This document shows, piece after piece, positions 6,515-12,395 of a DNA stretch of 40,157 nt. Positions within the stretch are counted from its first letter, which is position 1; every line of letters starts with the position of its first letter. Position numbers and translations under genes: made by a program. The notes beneath the pieces are model-generated. The model searched no databases and had not been told where the DNA came from. It saw nothing but the letters and a program-made list of their open reading frames with translations. Where the stretch lies: the IMG/VR virus record IMGVR_UViG_3300023171_000025, positions 1 to 40,157 of that record; one strand, written 5' to 3'. The DNA comes from a virus.

Positions 6515-6666
6515 ACGACAACGACCACATCAACGACTACGACGCCGGTCGCGTCTGGCCTGTGACGCAACTGGTCATCGGTATCGCCGCGCTGGTGGTG
6601 GCCACGGCGACCTTTATCCTTGGGCCGCTGCTGGTGGCGATGTGGGTGTGGGAGCGGTTGGGATGA
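6511..6666 (+). CDS. 51-aa membrane protein
   Basis: The ATG at 6511 overlaps the upstream stop (ATGA). After a polar, aspartate- and asparagine-rich start (MNDNDHINDYDAGRVW) the rest is one long hydrophobic stretch or a tight hairpin (LVIGIAALVVATATFILGPLLVAMWVW). It is probably a single- or double-span membrane peptide. Function unknown. Confidence 0.6.
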   Translation: MNDNDHINDYDAGRVWPVTQLVIGIAALVVATATFILGPLLVAMWVWERLG

Positions 6667-6875
6667 GCGAGTTTTCATTTGTCTCAGTCCCCAACATTTG
6701 GGGAGACCCTGAAGACCCGCCCTATCAGTACGTTTTCAGCCGATCAGAAGTCATTGGCGATACGACGTACGTCCTTATCGTAAACGCTGGTGAGATAGCC
6801 ACTTTGCCTCTTGAAGAATGGTACGATTATTTACAGAGCGCTTGGAGCAAGCACATCAAGGACAGCCAACCATGA
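6663..6875 (+). CDS. 70-aa protein of unknown function
   Basis: The ATG at 6663 overlaps the stop of the membrane peptide gene (ATGA). The 70-residue product is acidic and aromatic-rich (FSFVSVPNIWGDPEDPPYQYVF; TTYVLIVNAGEIATLPLEEWYDYL), which suggests a small beta-rich fold with a C-terminal helix. A longer frame upstream in the same phase is only a shadow of the preceding genes. No family is recognised. Confidence 0.65.
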   Translation: MSEFSFVSVPNIWGDPEDPPYQYVFSRSEVIGDTTYVLIVNAGEIATLPLEEWYDYLQSAWSKHIKDSQP

Positions 6876-7090
6876 CCCGCCTCGCGATCCCCGCAAACAT
6901 CCACGACCTTGCCAACCGCGCGCACAACGACGCGAAACGCGCTGCAACGGCGCTGACGGGTACCTCGACACTGGCGGCCCTCGTATCCGCCAGACTGGCC
7001 GGTAAGCGCGCCATGGACAACCTGCGCACCCTGGAACCCATGATCCGGCGGCTGGAGGCTGAGGCTCGGTCGATGGAGGGAGCGTCGTGA
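6872..7090 (+). CDS. Small alanine/arginine-rich helical protein
   Basis: A 72-residue basic, helical protein (IHDLANRAHNDAKRAATALT; MIRRLEAEARSMEG). The pattern suggests two antiparallel helices. It starts with a 4-bp overlap and ends with a GTGA overlap onto the methylase-like gene. Function unknown; it could bind nucleic acid because of its charge. Confidence 0.65.
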   Translation: MTRLAIPANIHDLANRAHNDAKRAATALTGTSTLAALVSARLAGKRAMDNLRTLEPMIRRLEAEARSMEGAS

Positions 7091-7659
7091 GGGTGCTGGT
7101 TGCCTGCGAATACTCGGCTACGGTTCGGGACGCCTTTATTCGACGCGGACATTCCGCCTGGTCGTGCGATTTGCTGCCGACCGAAGGCGATCCGTCCTTT
7201 CATTTGAAGGAGGATATTTTTCATGTCCTAACTTCATCGAAATGGGGCTCTTGGGACTTGATGATTGCACACCCCCCGTGCACCGACTTGTCCGTCTCCG
7301 GCGCTCGACACTTCGCGGCCAAGATCGCTGATGGTCGTCAGCAAGCTGCGCTCGACTTCGTGCGCGCACTGATGGCCGCCAATGCGGATCGAATCTGTAT
7401 TGAGAACCCCATCAGCGTCATCAGTAGCAAAATCCGCAAGCCGGATCAGATCATCCAGCCCTGGCAGTTCGGACACGGCGAAACCAAGGCGACGTGTCTG
7501 TGGTTGAAGAATCTTCCGAAGCTTGTGCCGACCGACGTTGTCGAAGGGCGCGAGGCGCGTATTCACAAGATGCCGCCTGGGCCTAATCGGTGGAAAGAGC
7601 GGTCACGTACGTTCAAAGGGATTGCCGAAGCCATGGCGGAACAGTGGGGCGGGCAATGA
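7087..7659 (+). CDS. C5-cytosine methyltransferase-like protein (short form)
   Basis: A 190-residue Rossmann-type protein starting at GTG, overlapping the upstream stop. It begins MRVLVACEYSATVRDAF (SAM-binding loop region), has the PPC catalytic motif in IAHPPCTDLSVSG (residues 63-65) and an ENP motif (106-108), both typical of C5-cytosine DNA methylases. At 190 residues it lacks room for a normal target-recognition domain (bacterial enzymes are 300-400 residues). Many phages carry such short methylase-like proteins. It may modify phage DNA against restriction enzymes, or be a divergent relative with another role. Confidence 0.75.
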   Translation: MRVLVACEYSATVRDAFIRRGHSAWSCDLLPTEGDPSFHLKEDIFHVLTSSKWGSWDLMIAHPPCTDLSVSGARHFAAKIADGRQQAALDFVRALMAANADRICIENPISVISSKIRKPDQIIQPWQFGHGETKATCLWLKNLPKLVPTDVVEGREARIHKMPPGPNRWKERSRTFKGIAEAMAEQWGGQ

Positions 7660-7847
7660 CCGAACCCCGCGCGCCCCGTGGCTTCGCCCTCATGACTCCC
7701 GAGCGCCGCAAGGAGATCGCTGCGAAGGGCGGGGCCTCGTCGCCGGGTCACTTCGCTGTTGATCGTGAACTGGCGAGCAAGGCGGGGAAGAAGGGCGGTC
7801 AGGTATCTCGTAAAAAGACATTGACCGCCGATGAGAATAAGCGGTAG
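7656..7847 (+). CDS. KGG-repeat protein
   Basis: A 63-residue basic protein. It carries the KGG motif twice: RRKEIAAKGGASSPGHF and ELASKAGKKGGQVSRKK, preceded by GFALMTPE, matching the stress-induced 'KGG' repeat family (GsiB/YciG-like), whose members are small, disordered and hydrophilic. It overlaps the methylase-like gene by 4 bp and is the last gene of this block; 82 bp follow before the next ATG. Its role in phages is unknown; nucleic-acid binding or stress protection are the usual guesses. Confidence 0.75.
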   Translation: MTEPRAPRGFALMTPERRKEIAAKGGASSPGHFAVDRELASKAGKKGGQVSRKKTLTADENKR

Positions 7848-7863
7848 TGTAACCACAGACCAC

Positions 7864-7898
7864 AAAAAAGGCCGGTCCCTCATCACAAGAGACCGGCC
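7864..7898 (-). terminator. Intrinsic terminator facing left
   Basis: An 8-bp perfect stem GGCCGGTC (7870-7877) / GACCGGCC (7891-7898) with a 13-base loop. On the minus strand it is followed by six T (complement of A 7864-7869), so it should stop leftward transcription. On the plus strand no T-run follows. All genes on either side read rightward, so it would stop only antisense transcripts, for example from the leftward gene at 11615-11782. Confidence 0.7.
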
Positions 7899-7929
7899 AC
7901 CATCATCCTTGGAACTCTGGAGAGAGAAG

Positions 7930-8538
7930 ATGACGAAACCGCAGGATACACACGCCACCCCATCCACGCAACCCACCCCGGGCGGGGAGAGGGGTGAGGC
8001 ATTGGCGCTACGGTTTCACGAGACCTACGAGCGCTTGGCCCCGTCGTTCGGATACGAGACGCGGCCCGACACGAAGGCCTTTGATCCGGATAGCCCGAAC
8101 GGTCGCCTGATGATCGCGGTGTGCTCGGAACTGTCCGCCGCCCTGTCCTCCTCACCATCCCAGGAACAGGCCGGGGCGGTGGCTTGGCAGTGGCGGCACG
8201 GGGAATCCGACTGGTTCACATCCAGCGAGCGCAAGGCGTGGTTCGAAGACGAGAGCCTTAATCCACGCTTCCAGTACAGGCCCCTCTACGCCCACCCCCA
8301 GCAACAGGGAGCGGTAGAGGTCGCACGGAAGGCGCTGGAGGAAACAAAGGAGCGGGTACGGTCGTGGCCTCTGGATGACCACGAAACCTGCATGTGCGGC
8401 TCGCCAGTTGAGGGCCACAACGAAGGTTCAGGACACTCGCCGGTGTCGCAGGCGGATCACGCCGTTTCGATGCTTGTCGAGAGCATCGACGAAGCCCTCG
8501 CCGCCCTCTCCACCAGCGCGAAGGAGACGGGACAGTGA
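7930..8538 (+). CDS. Ead/Ea22-like mosaic early protein
   Basis: A 202-residue protein; the ATG at 7930 has GGAGAG about 7 bases upstream. Residues 75-120 hold a motif common in phage mosaic proteins of the Ead/Ea22 kind: GAVAWQWRHGESDWFTSSER, then FQYRPLYAHP. The N-terminus is proline- and threonine-rich and probably disordered. The C-terminal part has a CMCGSP cysteine pair and a helical end (MLVESIDEALAALS). Phage genes of this type are built from exchangeable blocks and their biochemical role is unknown. It starts a new run of overlapping genes after the 82-bp gap. Confidence 0.65.
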   Translation: MTKPQDTHATPSTQPTPGGERGEALALRFHETYERLAPSFGYETRPDTKAFDPDSPNGRLMIAVCSELSAALSSSPSQEQAGAVAWQWRHGESDWFTSSERKAWFEDESLNPRFQYRPLYAHPQQQGAVEVARKALEETKERVRSWPLDDHETCMCGSPVEGHNEGSGHSPVSQADHAVSMLVESIDEALAALSTSAKETGQ

Positions 8539-8729
8539 GCGGGGTTCTGCGTCCCAACTATCGCCGCGCGCGCGAGCTGAAGTCCGAGATCGAGATAGTT
8601 CAGAACGCGCTGGATGAGGCTCGCTTTGAGCCTGACGGAGCCACCAAGAGCGACCAGTTGCTGGCCGAACTAAACGAGCTTCAACACGAAATGTTTCTGA
8701 CGGGCGTTACCTCGGAGTACGAACTATGA
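8535..8729 (+). CDS. 64-aa coiled-coil protein
   Basis: Starts at GTG overlapping the upstream stop (GTGA). The product is basic at its N-terminus (RPNYRRARELKSEIE) and helical with heptad-like Leu/Ile spacing (IEIVQNALDEARF; QLLAELNELQHEMF), so it may form a short coiled coil. It ends with an ATGA overlap onto the next gene. No family is recognised. Confidence 0.6.
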   Translation: MSGVLRPNYRRARELKSEIEIVQNALDEARFEPDGATKSDQLLAELNELQHEMFLTGVTSEYEL

Positions 8730-8941
8730 CGATGAACCTTTATGGGTCCTGCGACGACTGTGTCGATGGGCTTTGCTCTATGAACTGTTCGTCAGCTGTT
8801 CTGGTGACGGCGGCCGAACACATCGCCCACGATATGCGGATGGGACGCTTTCCAGCGCGGTCTAGCCCTGCGCTGTTCCTCTCTGAGAGACCGGGCGATG
8901 CAAACTCCGACGCCCTTCGCGCATCGGAGCAATCGAAGTGA
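8726..8941 (+). CDS. Cysteine-containing 71-aa protein
   Basis: A 71-residue protein with four N-terminal cysteines in CDDCVDGLCSMNC (residues 9-21), a likely metal-binding knuckle, and a polar remainder (HIAHDMRMGRFPA). It overlaps both neighbours by 4 bp. It stands just before a Lar-like zinc protein gene. Function unknown. Confidence 0.6.
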   Translation: MTMNLYGSCDDCVDGLCSMNCSSAVLVTAAEHIAHDMRMGRFPARSSPALFLSERPGDANSDALRASEQSK

Positions 8942-9348
8942 CAGACCAAAACCCCTTGGGGGAACTTCTGCCGTGCCCGTTTTGTGGGACCGCTGTGGAC
9001 GTGTGCGAGGCTATCTCTCCGGAAGGCATAAGGCGCGGTGACCGTCCCAGCTACGACATCGACTGCGATGGTTGCGGTGTGTGGCGCAGGTTCGACAGCG
9101 AGGCCGACGCCATAGAGGCGTGGAACTTACGCGCGGCCCTAGCAGCCTCCCCGCCATCCCGAGCGCTGAGCCAGGATGAGCGGGACAAGCTGATCGACAG
9201 TTTGGAGGGCGGGCTTTTCCTTCTCGGCAAGGCGATGGTCGAGAAGGACGGCTTCCTGACGCTCCAGCTACGGGTGAGCGATCTCCAGCAGGACATCGCC
9301 CGCTATCGGTCCCTCAAATCCCAAACCGAAGGTGAGGCCAATGGCTGA
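8938..9348 (+). CDS. Lar-like (restriction alleviation) zinc protein
   Basis: A 136-residue protein starting at GTG with a GTGA overlap. Residues 10-65 fit the Lar restriction-alleviation family: LLPCPFCG (C13, C16), then CDGCG (C43, C46), then a DAIEAWNLRA ending; the four cysteines should hold one zinc. In Rac prophage, Lar modulates type I restriction; most family members in phages are uncharacterised. The remaining 70 residues are a helical, charged tail (LSQDERDKLIDSLEGGLF). Confidence 0.7.
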   Translation: MTDQNPLGELLPCPFCGTAVDVCEAISPEGIRRGDRPSYDIDCDGCGVWRRFDSEADAIEAWNLRAALAASPPSRALSQDERDKLIDSLEGGLFLLGKAMVEKDGFLTLQLRVSDLQQDIARYRSLKSQTEGEANG

Positions 9349-9592
9349 TCTGATCGAACGACTGCGGGCAGGTGAGCGCGGGAATGATCTCGACATCCTG
9401 ATTGAGATTGCCCTGTTCGATCCCGGCGACGGCTATCTGTCCGTCCGTCCGAACGACGCAGGAACCAAGGTCATCTACAGCCTCGACGACGGCTCTCAGG
9501 AGACGTGCTGGGCCTATGATTGGACCATGTACCCGGAACGCTCAATCGCCCGTCTGGAAGCCCGCCTCGCTGCCGCCAAGGAGCCGTCATGA
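9341..9592 (+). CDS. Cassette gene A1, short protein ending RLAAAKEPS
   Basis: An 83-residue protein; the ATG at 9341 lies 8 bases inside the end of the Lar-like gene. It begins MADLIERLRAGERGND, a block common in phage mosaic proteins, has an acidic middle (DPGDGYLSVRPND) and ends SIARLEARLAAAKEPS. Its last 34 bases are identical to the end of the gene at 10270-10596. It is the first gene of a duplicated four-gene cassette. Confidence 0.65.
   Translation: MADLIERLRAGERGNDLDILIEIALFDPGDGYLSVRPNDAGTKVIYSLDDGSQETCWAYDWTMYPERSIARLEARLAAAKEPS
9559..9592 (+). repeat. 34-bp direct repeat at the end of cassette genes A1/A2
   Basis: Identical to 10563-10596. It covers the C-terminal codons (ARLAAAKEPS) and the ATGA junction into the next gene. 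It is one of four seams shared by the two cassette copies. Confidence 0.95.
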
Positions 9593-9768
9593 GCGAGGCA
9601 GCAAAAACCTTCCTCATGTTCGTCGCTATCGTTGCAGCGCTCGAAGTTCTCAAGCGGGTGTTCGGCGTGGGTGTCTCGCTCACTGTCGCGGTTGCCGCAC
9701 TTTCATTCTGCGTCGGTGCCCTGTGGGGCGCTGGAAACGCCATCCAAAAGAGGGACACTCCTCAATGA
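9589..9768 (+). CDS. 59-aa two-span membrane protein
   Basis: The ATG overlaps the upstream stop (ATGA). The product has two hydrophobic segments (TFLMFVAIVAALEVLKRVF and VSLTVAVAALSFCVGALW) with a short basic turn between them and a polar tail. It is probably an inner-membrane protein. It occupies cargo position B of cassette copy 1; in copy 2 the same position holds an unrelated zinc-ribbon gene. Function unknown. Confidence 0.65.
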   Translation: MSEAAKTFLMFVAIVAALEVLKRVFGVGVSLTVAVAALSFCVGALWGAGNAIQKRDTPQ

Positions 9769-10106
9769 CCATAGCCCCGACAGAACCTGTGGCTTGGCGG
9801 TTCAGCCTGCACGATGCTCCCGGTTGGCAGTATTCCAGCGTTGATCCGGCCCTGCATCTTCATGCGACGGAAGCGGTCATCGAACCACTGTTCTCCCTCG
9901 CCGCCGCTCCTGTCCCGTCTCCCCATGGAAAGGAGGTGAGAGAGGCGGTGGCGCGGGCTATTCGCAAGCACGTCCATGGATCAACGACAATCGGTGCTGA
10001 TGGCTTCTCTCGCCCCGGCCTCGGGGTTGTCGGTGTAGATGCAGCTACCGACGCCATCCTCGCCCTCATCCCGGTCGTAGCGCCTTCTGAAGGGGTTGAG
10101 CCGTGA
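9765..10106 (+). CDS. Cassette gene C1, Ead-like mosaic protein
   Basis: A 113-residue protein with the block EPVAWRFSLHDAPGWQYSS near the start, similar to the VAWQWRH block of the gene at 7930. The middle (AAAPVPSPHGKEVREAVAR) and the end (VAPSEGVEP) are shared with the gene at 10736-11296, in part at 100% DNA identity. It seems to be built from exchangeable phage modules. Function unknown. It overlaps neighbours by 4 bp. Confidence 0.65.
   Translation: MTIAPTEPVAWRFSLHDAPGWQYSSVDPALHLHATEAVIEPLFSLAAAPVPSPHGKEVREAVARAIRKHVHGSTTIGADGFSRPGLGVVGVDAATDAILALIPVVAPSEGVEP
9897..9955 (+). repeat. 59-bp direct repeat inside cassette genes C1/C2
   Basis: Identical to 10856-10914. It encodes the shared block APVPSPHGKEVREAVAR, in the same frame in both genes. 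An AGGAGGTGA inside the repeat looks like a ribosome binding site but no start codon follows at useful distance. Confidence 0.95.
10043..10067 (+). repeat. 25-bp direct repeat inside cassette genes C1/C2
   Basis: Identical to 11020-11044, encoding the shared ATDAILAL block in the same frame. The distance to its partner (977 bp) differs from the other repeat pairs, so insertions or deletions have occurred between the seams. Confidence 0.9.
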
Positions 10107-10107
10107 G
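10076..10107 (+). repeat. 32-bp direct repeat at the end of cassette genes C1/C2
   Basis: Identical to 11266-11297. It encodes the C-terminal VAPSEGVEP and includes the GTGA stop/start junction into the following small gene, so the start context of cargo position D is shared between the copies. Confidence 0.95.
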
Positions 10108-10273
10108 CGCCGGAGAGCAAGCCGTAGCAGCGGCTCACGCATTCGAGCGCGGCTATCGGGCATATCAGGATCGGGGCCTGACAGCCCGCAATCCCTACCA
10201 CTCCACATCGCAGCAGTTCAGCCACGAACGTTGGTCTGAGGGGTTTGCGAAGGCCAAGGATCAACTGCGATGA
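10103..10273 (+). CDS. Ribosome modulation factor (RMF)-like small protein
   Basis: A 56-residue protein starting at GTG with a GTGA overlap and ending with an ATGA overlap. It contains AFERGYRAYQDRG, then ARNPY, then ERWSEGFAKA. This spacing matches E. coli RMF, which has AHQRGYQAG, then CPY, then a W-x-x-GW-x-x-A end, and similar length (55 residues). RMF binds 70S ribosomes and drives formation of inactive dimers. A phage version could store, protect or divert host ribosomes. The resemblance is by eye and moderate; binding is inference. It occupies cargo position D of cassette copy 1. Confidence 0.6.
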   Translation: MSAGEQAVAAAHAFERGYRAYQDRGLTARNPYHSTSQQFSHERWSEGFAKAKDQLR

Positions 10274-10596
10274 CCCACCCCCAGCCCAACCCGCCCGAGA
10301 AGGTGGAGAGCCTGGTCGAACGGTTGCGAGAAACGACCGCGCACATGGCTAATTCATGTTCCGCACCAATGTCCCTCTGGCAGGAGCACTCAACCGCCGT
10401 CCTGCACGCCGCATCTCGGATCGAAGCTCTTGAGGCTCAGGTCGCGGGGATGGGGGAGGCTTTGTCGGAGATCGAACGCGTTTCGGTTCCGGTTGGGCCA
10501 ATGCCCGACCTCGTATCCCCCGATGACTACACAATCCGCGCCATTCACGCTGCCGCCCGCAAAGCCCGCCTCGCTGCCGCCAAGGAGCCGTCATGA
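10270..10596 (+). CDS. Cassette gene A2, helical protein ending RLAAAKEPS
   Basis: A 108-residue protein with helices VESLVERLRETTAHMAN and ASRIEALEAQVAGMGEALSEIE (coiled-coil-like), then a variable segment and the shared end KARLAAAKEPS. The start resembles the MADLIERLRAGE block of gene A1 (a VERLRE repeat of the same motif). Its last 34 bases are identical to the end of A1. It overlaps both neighbours by 4 bp. Function unknown. Confidence 0.65.
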   Translation: MTHPQPNPPEKVESLVERLRETTAHMANSCSAPMSLWQEHSTAVLHAASRIEALEAQVAGMGEALSEIERVSVPVGPMPDLVSPDDYTIRAIHAAARKARLAAAKEPS

Positions 10597-10739
10597 TCTG
10601 CTCTGTCTGTGGTGGTGCGCGCGTGAGGTGGTGCGGCCCCCTCTCAAACCTGTCGCACACGGAATGCCCCGATTGCGGCGGACGTAACTGCCAGGCGGCT
10701 GAGTCTGAAAACTATGACGACGACGAGGACGAAGAATGA
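10593..10739 (+). CDS. 48-aa zinc-ribbon-like protein
   Basis: A short gene joined by ATGA overlaps at both ends. The product has CSVCGG near its start and CPDCGGRNC further on, a four-cysteine zinc-ribbon pattern, then a very acidic tail (YDDDEDEE). It is in cargo position B of cassette copy 2. Small zinc ribbons with acidic tails may bind proteins or mimic nucleic acid, but no family is recognised. Confidence 0.65.
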   Translation: MICSVCGGARVRWCGPLSNLSHTECPDCGGRNCQAAESENYDDDEDEE

Positions 10740-11296
10740 CCACCCCCACGACCACAGTCCCCGCAGAACCGACCGAGGCGATGATTGAGGCGGGCGCGGC
10801 GTCTTATAACAACGACGTATCGTCCAACGTGGCTCGCTCTATCTGGGCCGCCATGCTCGCCGCCGCTCCTGTCCCGTCTCCCCATGGAAAGGAGGTGAGA
10901 GAGGCGGTGGCGCGTATCGTGCGCGAAGCGATCGCGCGACGCATGGCTGCCGAGGTTGATCCCGTCCGGTCGTTCGACATCAAATACCGATGGGCCGAAC
11001 GTGACGCGGCGATCACTGAAGCTACCGACGCCATCCTCGCCCTCCTGACGCCTGCCCGTTCAGGGTGGAGGCCGATTGAGAGCGCGCCGAAGGATGGGAC
11101 GGCTTTTGTCGCGATCAAGGGGCGGTTGGCGTTTCGGACATTCTGGCAGCAGTACTACGTCAAGTGGCCCCACGAAGAAGGAGGCCCCACTTTCCGAGGG
11201 CAGTGGACGTACGAAGACTCGTCATCGATGGTCCCGTGGAACCCAACTCACTGGATGCCCCTCCCCGTAGCGCCTTCTGAAGGGGTTGAGCCGTGA
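10736..11296 (+). CDS. Cassette gene C2, DUF551-containing mosaic protein
   Basis: A 186-residue protein. The N-terminus has the common phage block EPTEAMIEAGAAS. The middle AAAPVPSPHGKEVREAVAR is shared with gene C1. Residues 105-180 are a DUF551 domain: SGWRPIESAPKDGTAFVAIK at its start and WNPTHWMPLP at its end. It ends VAPSEGVEP like C1. DUF551 is widespread in phages of proteobacteria, with no known activity. The gene overlaps both neighbours by 4 bp. Confidence 0.75.
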   Translation: MTTPTTTVPAEPTEAMIEAGAASYNNDVSSNVARSIWAAMLAAAPVPSPHGKEVREAVARIVREAIARRMAAEVDPVRSFDIKYRWAERDAAITEATDAILALLTPARSGWRPIESAPKDGTAFVAIKGRLAFRTFWQQYYVKWPHEEGGPTFRGQWTYEDSSSMVPWNPTHWMPLPVAPSEGVEP

Positions 11297-11517
11297 GACC
11301 TGAACACAAGGTCGGATCAGAACTCAGCTTCATCCGTGGGATCGCTGAGAACCTGTATCGCGACTTCGCCACCATGGAAGCGGGGCTCACCAAGGCTCAG
11401 CAGACCCATCGTATTGCCGAGCAACTGAGCCAGATGCGAGAGCGCGTAAAGGTCATCGTCCAGTGTGTCGATGATGGCGAACAAGCGCTGACCGTTCTTC
11501 AGGACCCAGCCCCATGA
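11293..11517 (+). CDS. 74-aa helical protein
   Basis: Starts at GTG with a GTGA overlap and lies in cargo position D of cassette copy 2. The product is helical and charged (ELSFIRGIAENLYRDFATMEAGL; IAEQLSQMRERVKVIVQCVDD), probably two or three helices. No family is recognised. After it the rightward chain of overlapping genes is interrupted by an opposite-strand gene. Confidence 0.65.
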   Translation: MRPEHKVGSELSFIRGIAENLYRDFATMEAGLTKAQQTHRIAEQLSQMRERVKVIVQCVDDGEQALTVLQDPAP

Positions 11518-11614
11518 CCGTCTCCCCCACTCCCCCGCAAGACGATGTTAAATCAATGGTTTACTCCGGCGAAGACGCCTTCGTACCTAGCGAGAGCGGG
11601 GCTGGCGTGGGGGC

Positions 11615-11782
11615 TCAGCCTTTGGAGCGGGCCTTCTCGCGGCGCGAAACTTCCTTGTCGATGGCGGCGCGGATGAGGTCGAGGCGATCCTCCCCGTCAG
11701 CCAGCACGGCGTCCATACGCGCCTTGGCTCCCAGAGGGAGGGTGAGGTTGACGTTCTCGTGCCACAGCTTCGCGCGTCCCAT
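11615..11782 (-). CDS. Ribbon-helix-helix-like putative repressor
   Basis: This leftward gene lies inside a rightward operon. From the ATG at 11782 it encodes 55 residues: MGRAKLWHENVNLTLPLGAKARMDAVLADGEDRLDLIRAAIDKEV. A strand followed by two helices ending in a charged tail fits ribbon-helix-helix DNA-binding proteins such as antitoxins or Arc-type repressors. A TTG at 11818 preceded by AAAAGAGA is an alternative start and would add 12 residues. The upstream DNA has repeated operator-like boxes and overlapping opposite promoters, so autoregulation is likely. No toxin-like partner is evident. Confidence 0.65.
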   Translation of the reverse strand: MGRAKLWHENVNLTLPLGAKARMDAVLADGEDRLDLIRAAIDKEVSRREKARSKG

Positions 11783-11798
11783 GCGTCTCGGGGTAGCC

Positions 11799-11892
11799 TG
11801 TACATGTAAGTCGGTCAAGGCGGTCTCTTTTCGTGTACGTGATAGCTTGACATACCATGTACGCGGTATATGTTCAATCGCATACACGATTG
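11799..11892. promoter_or_regulatory. Overlapping divergent promoters with repeated operator boxes
   Basis: Rightward: TTGACA (11847-11852), 16 bases, TATGTT (11869-11874), ahead of the gene at 11904. Leftward: TTGAAC (complement of 11872-11877), 17 bases, TATGTC (complement of 11849-11854), ahead of the RHH-like gene. The two overlap almost fully. Repeated boxes: TACATGTA (11801-11808), TCGTGTACGTGA (11831-11842), CATGTACGCGGTATATG (11856-11872) and an inverted copy ATACACGAT (11882-11890). The RHH-like protein is the natural candidate to bind them. Confidence 0.6.
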
Positions 11893-11903
11893 GAACTGAC
11901 GAA

Positions 11904-12062
11904 ATGAAAATCTGGAGCCGCCGTTTCACCCCATCCCTCGGGAACCACTGGAAGGTGGAGCGCGAGTGCGCGCCGCAAGCCGTTCAGCAGTGGCTTGCGA
12001 TATTCCGTGCTGATGAACCGAACACCTGCTTTATCGGCCAGTCCCGCAGGCCTGCAAAATGA
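11904..12062 (+). CDS. 52-aa protein of unknown function
   Basis: Starts at the ATG at 11904, about 23 bases after the predicted rightward start point, with GGAA upstream; the longer frame running from 11514 is open by chance across the antisense gene. The product is basic and aromatic (MKIWSRRFTPSLGNHW) with a typical ending QQWLAIFRADEPNTCFI, then SRRPAK, a pattern seen in small phage proteins of unknown role. Its stop overlaps the next ATG (ATGA). Confidence 0.6.
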   Translation: MKIWSRRFTPSLGNHWKVERECAPQAVQQWLAIFRADEPNTCFIGQSRRPAK

Positions 12063-12364
12063 TCGGTTCCGACGAGTTAGGGGCCCTGATCATCAGGGTC
12101 GCGGTCGTTTCTGTTGAGGCTGATGGAAGCGCAAAGATTATGAACCCGCGCACCGTGGCCAAGGCCGTTCTTGCTGCGACGGAGCCACCCGCGCTGCTGC
12201 CGTGCCCTTTCGATGGGGGCAGCGCTGAGGTCAGAGCATCTCATGACGAGTTTTCGCGTAAAATGGCTGTGGTCGTGTGCCGGGGCTGTGGAGCGACATC
12301 AGCGGCATTTACCGATGATGTGCGAGCGATCTCCGCGTGGAATGCTCGTGAGGCCTCTCAATGA
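12059..12364 (+). CDS. Second Lar-like zinc protein, first knuckle altered
   Basis: A 101-residue protein. Residues 44-98 match the Lar family: ALLPCPFDGGSAEVRAS, then CRGCGATS (C74, C77), then ISAWNAR. Where the family has CPFCG this one has CPFDG, so one zinc ligand is Asp52 instead of Cys; zinc may still bind, or the domain may be degenerate. The N-terminal 43 residues are unrelated to the family. It overlaps the upstream gene by 4 bp and is the last clear gene of the rightward accessory operon. Confidence 0.65.
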   Translation: MIGSDELGALIIRVAVVSVEADGSAKIMNPRTVAKAVLAATEPPALLPCPFDGGSAEVRASHDEFSRKMAVVVCRGCGATSAAFTDDVRAISAWNAREASQ

Positions 12365-12395
12365 CCGCCCGCCAAGCCCTGAAGGGGAGGGTGGA

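Noticed and set aside
11514-11903. Plus-strand frame from 11514 read through to the 52-aa gene
   Set aside because: It starts with an ATGA overlap, which is attractive, but crosses the antisense RHH-like gene and its promoter region and has Ser/Arg-rich shadow composition. Only the part from 11904 is kept. A short truncated gene at 11514-11600 cannot be excluded.
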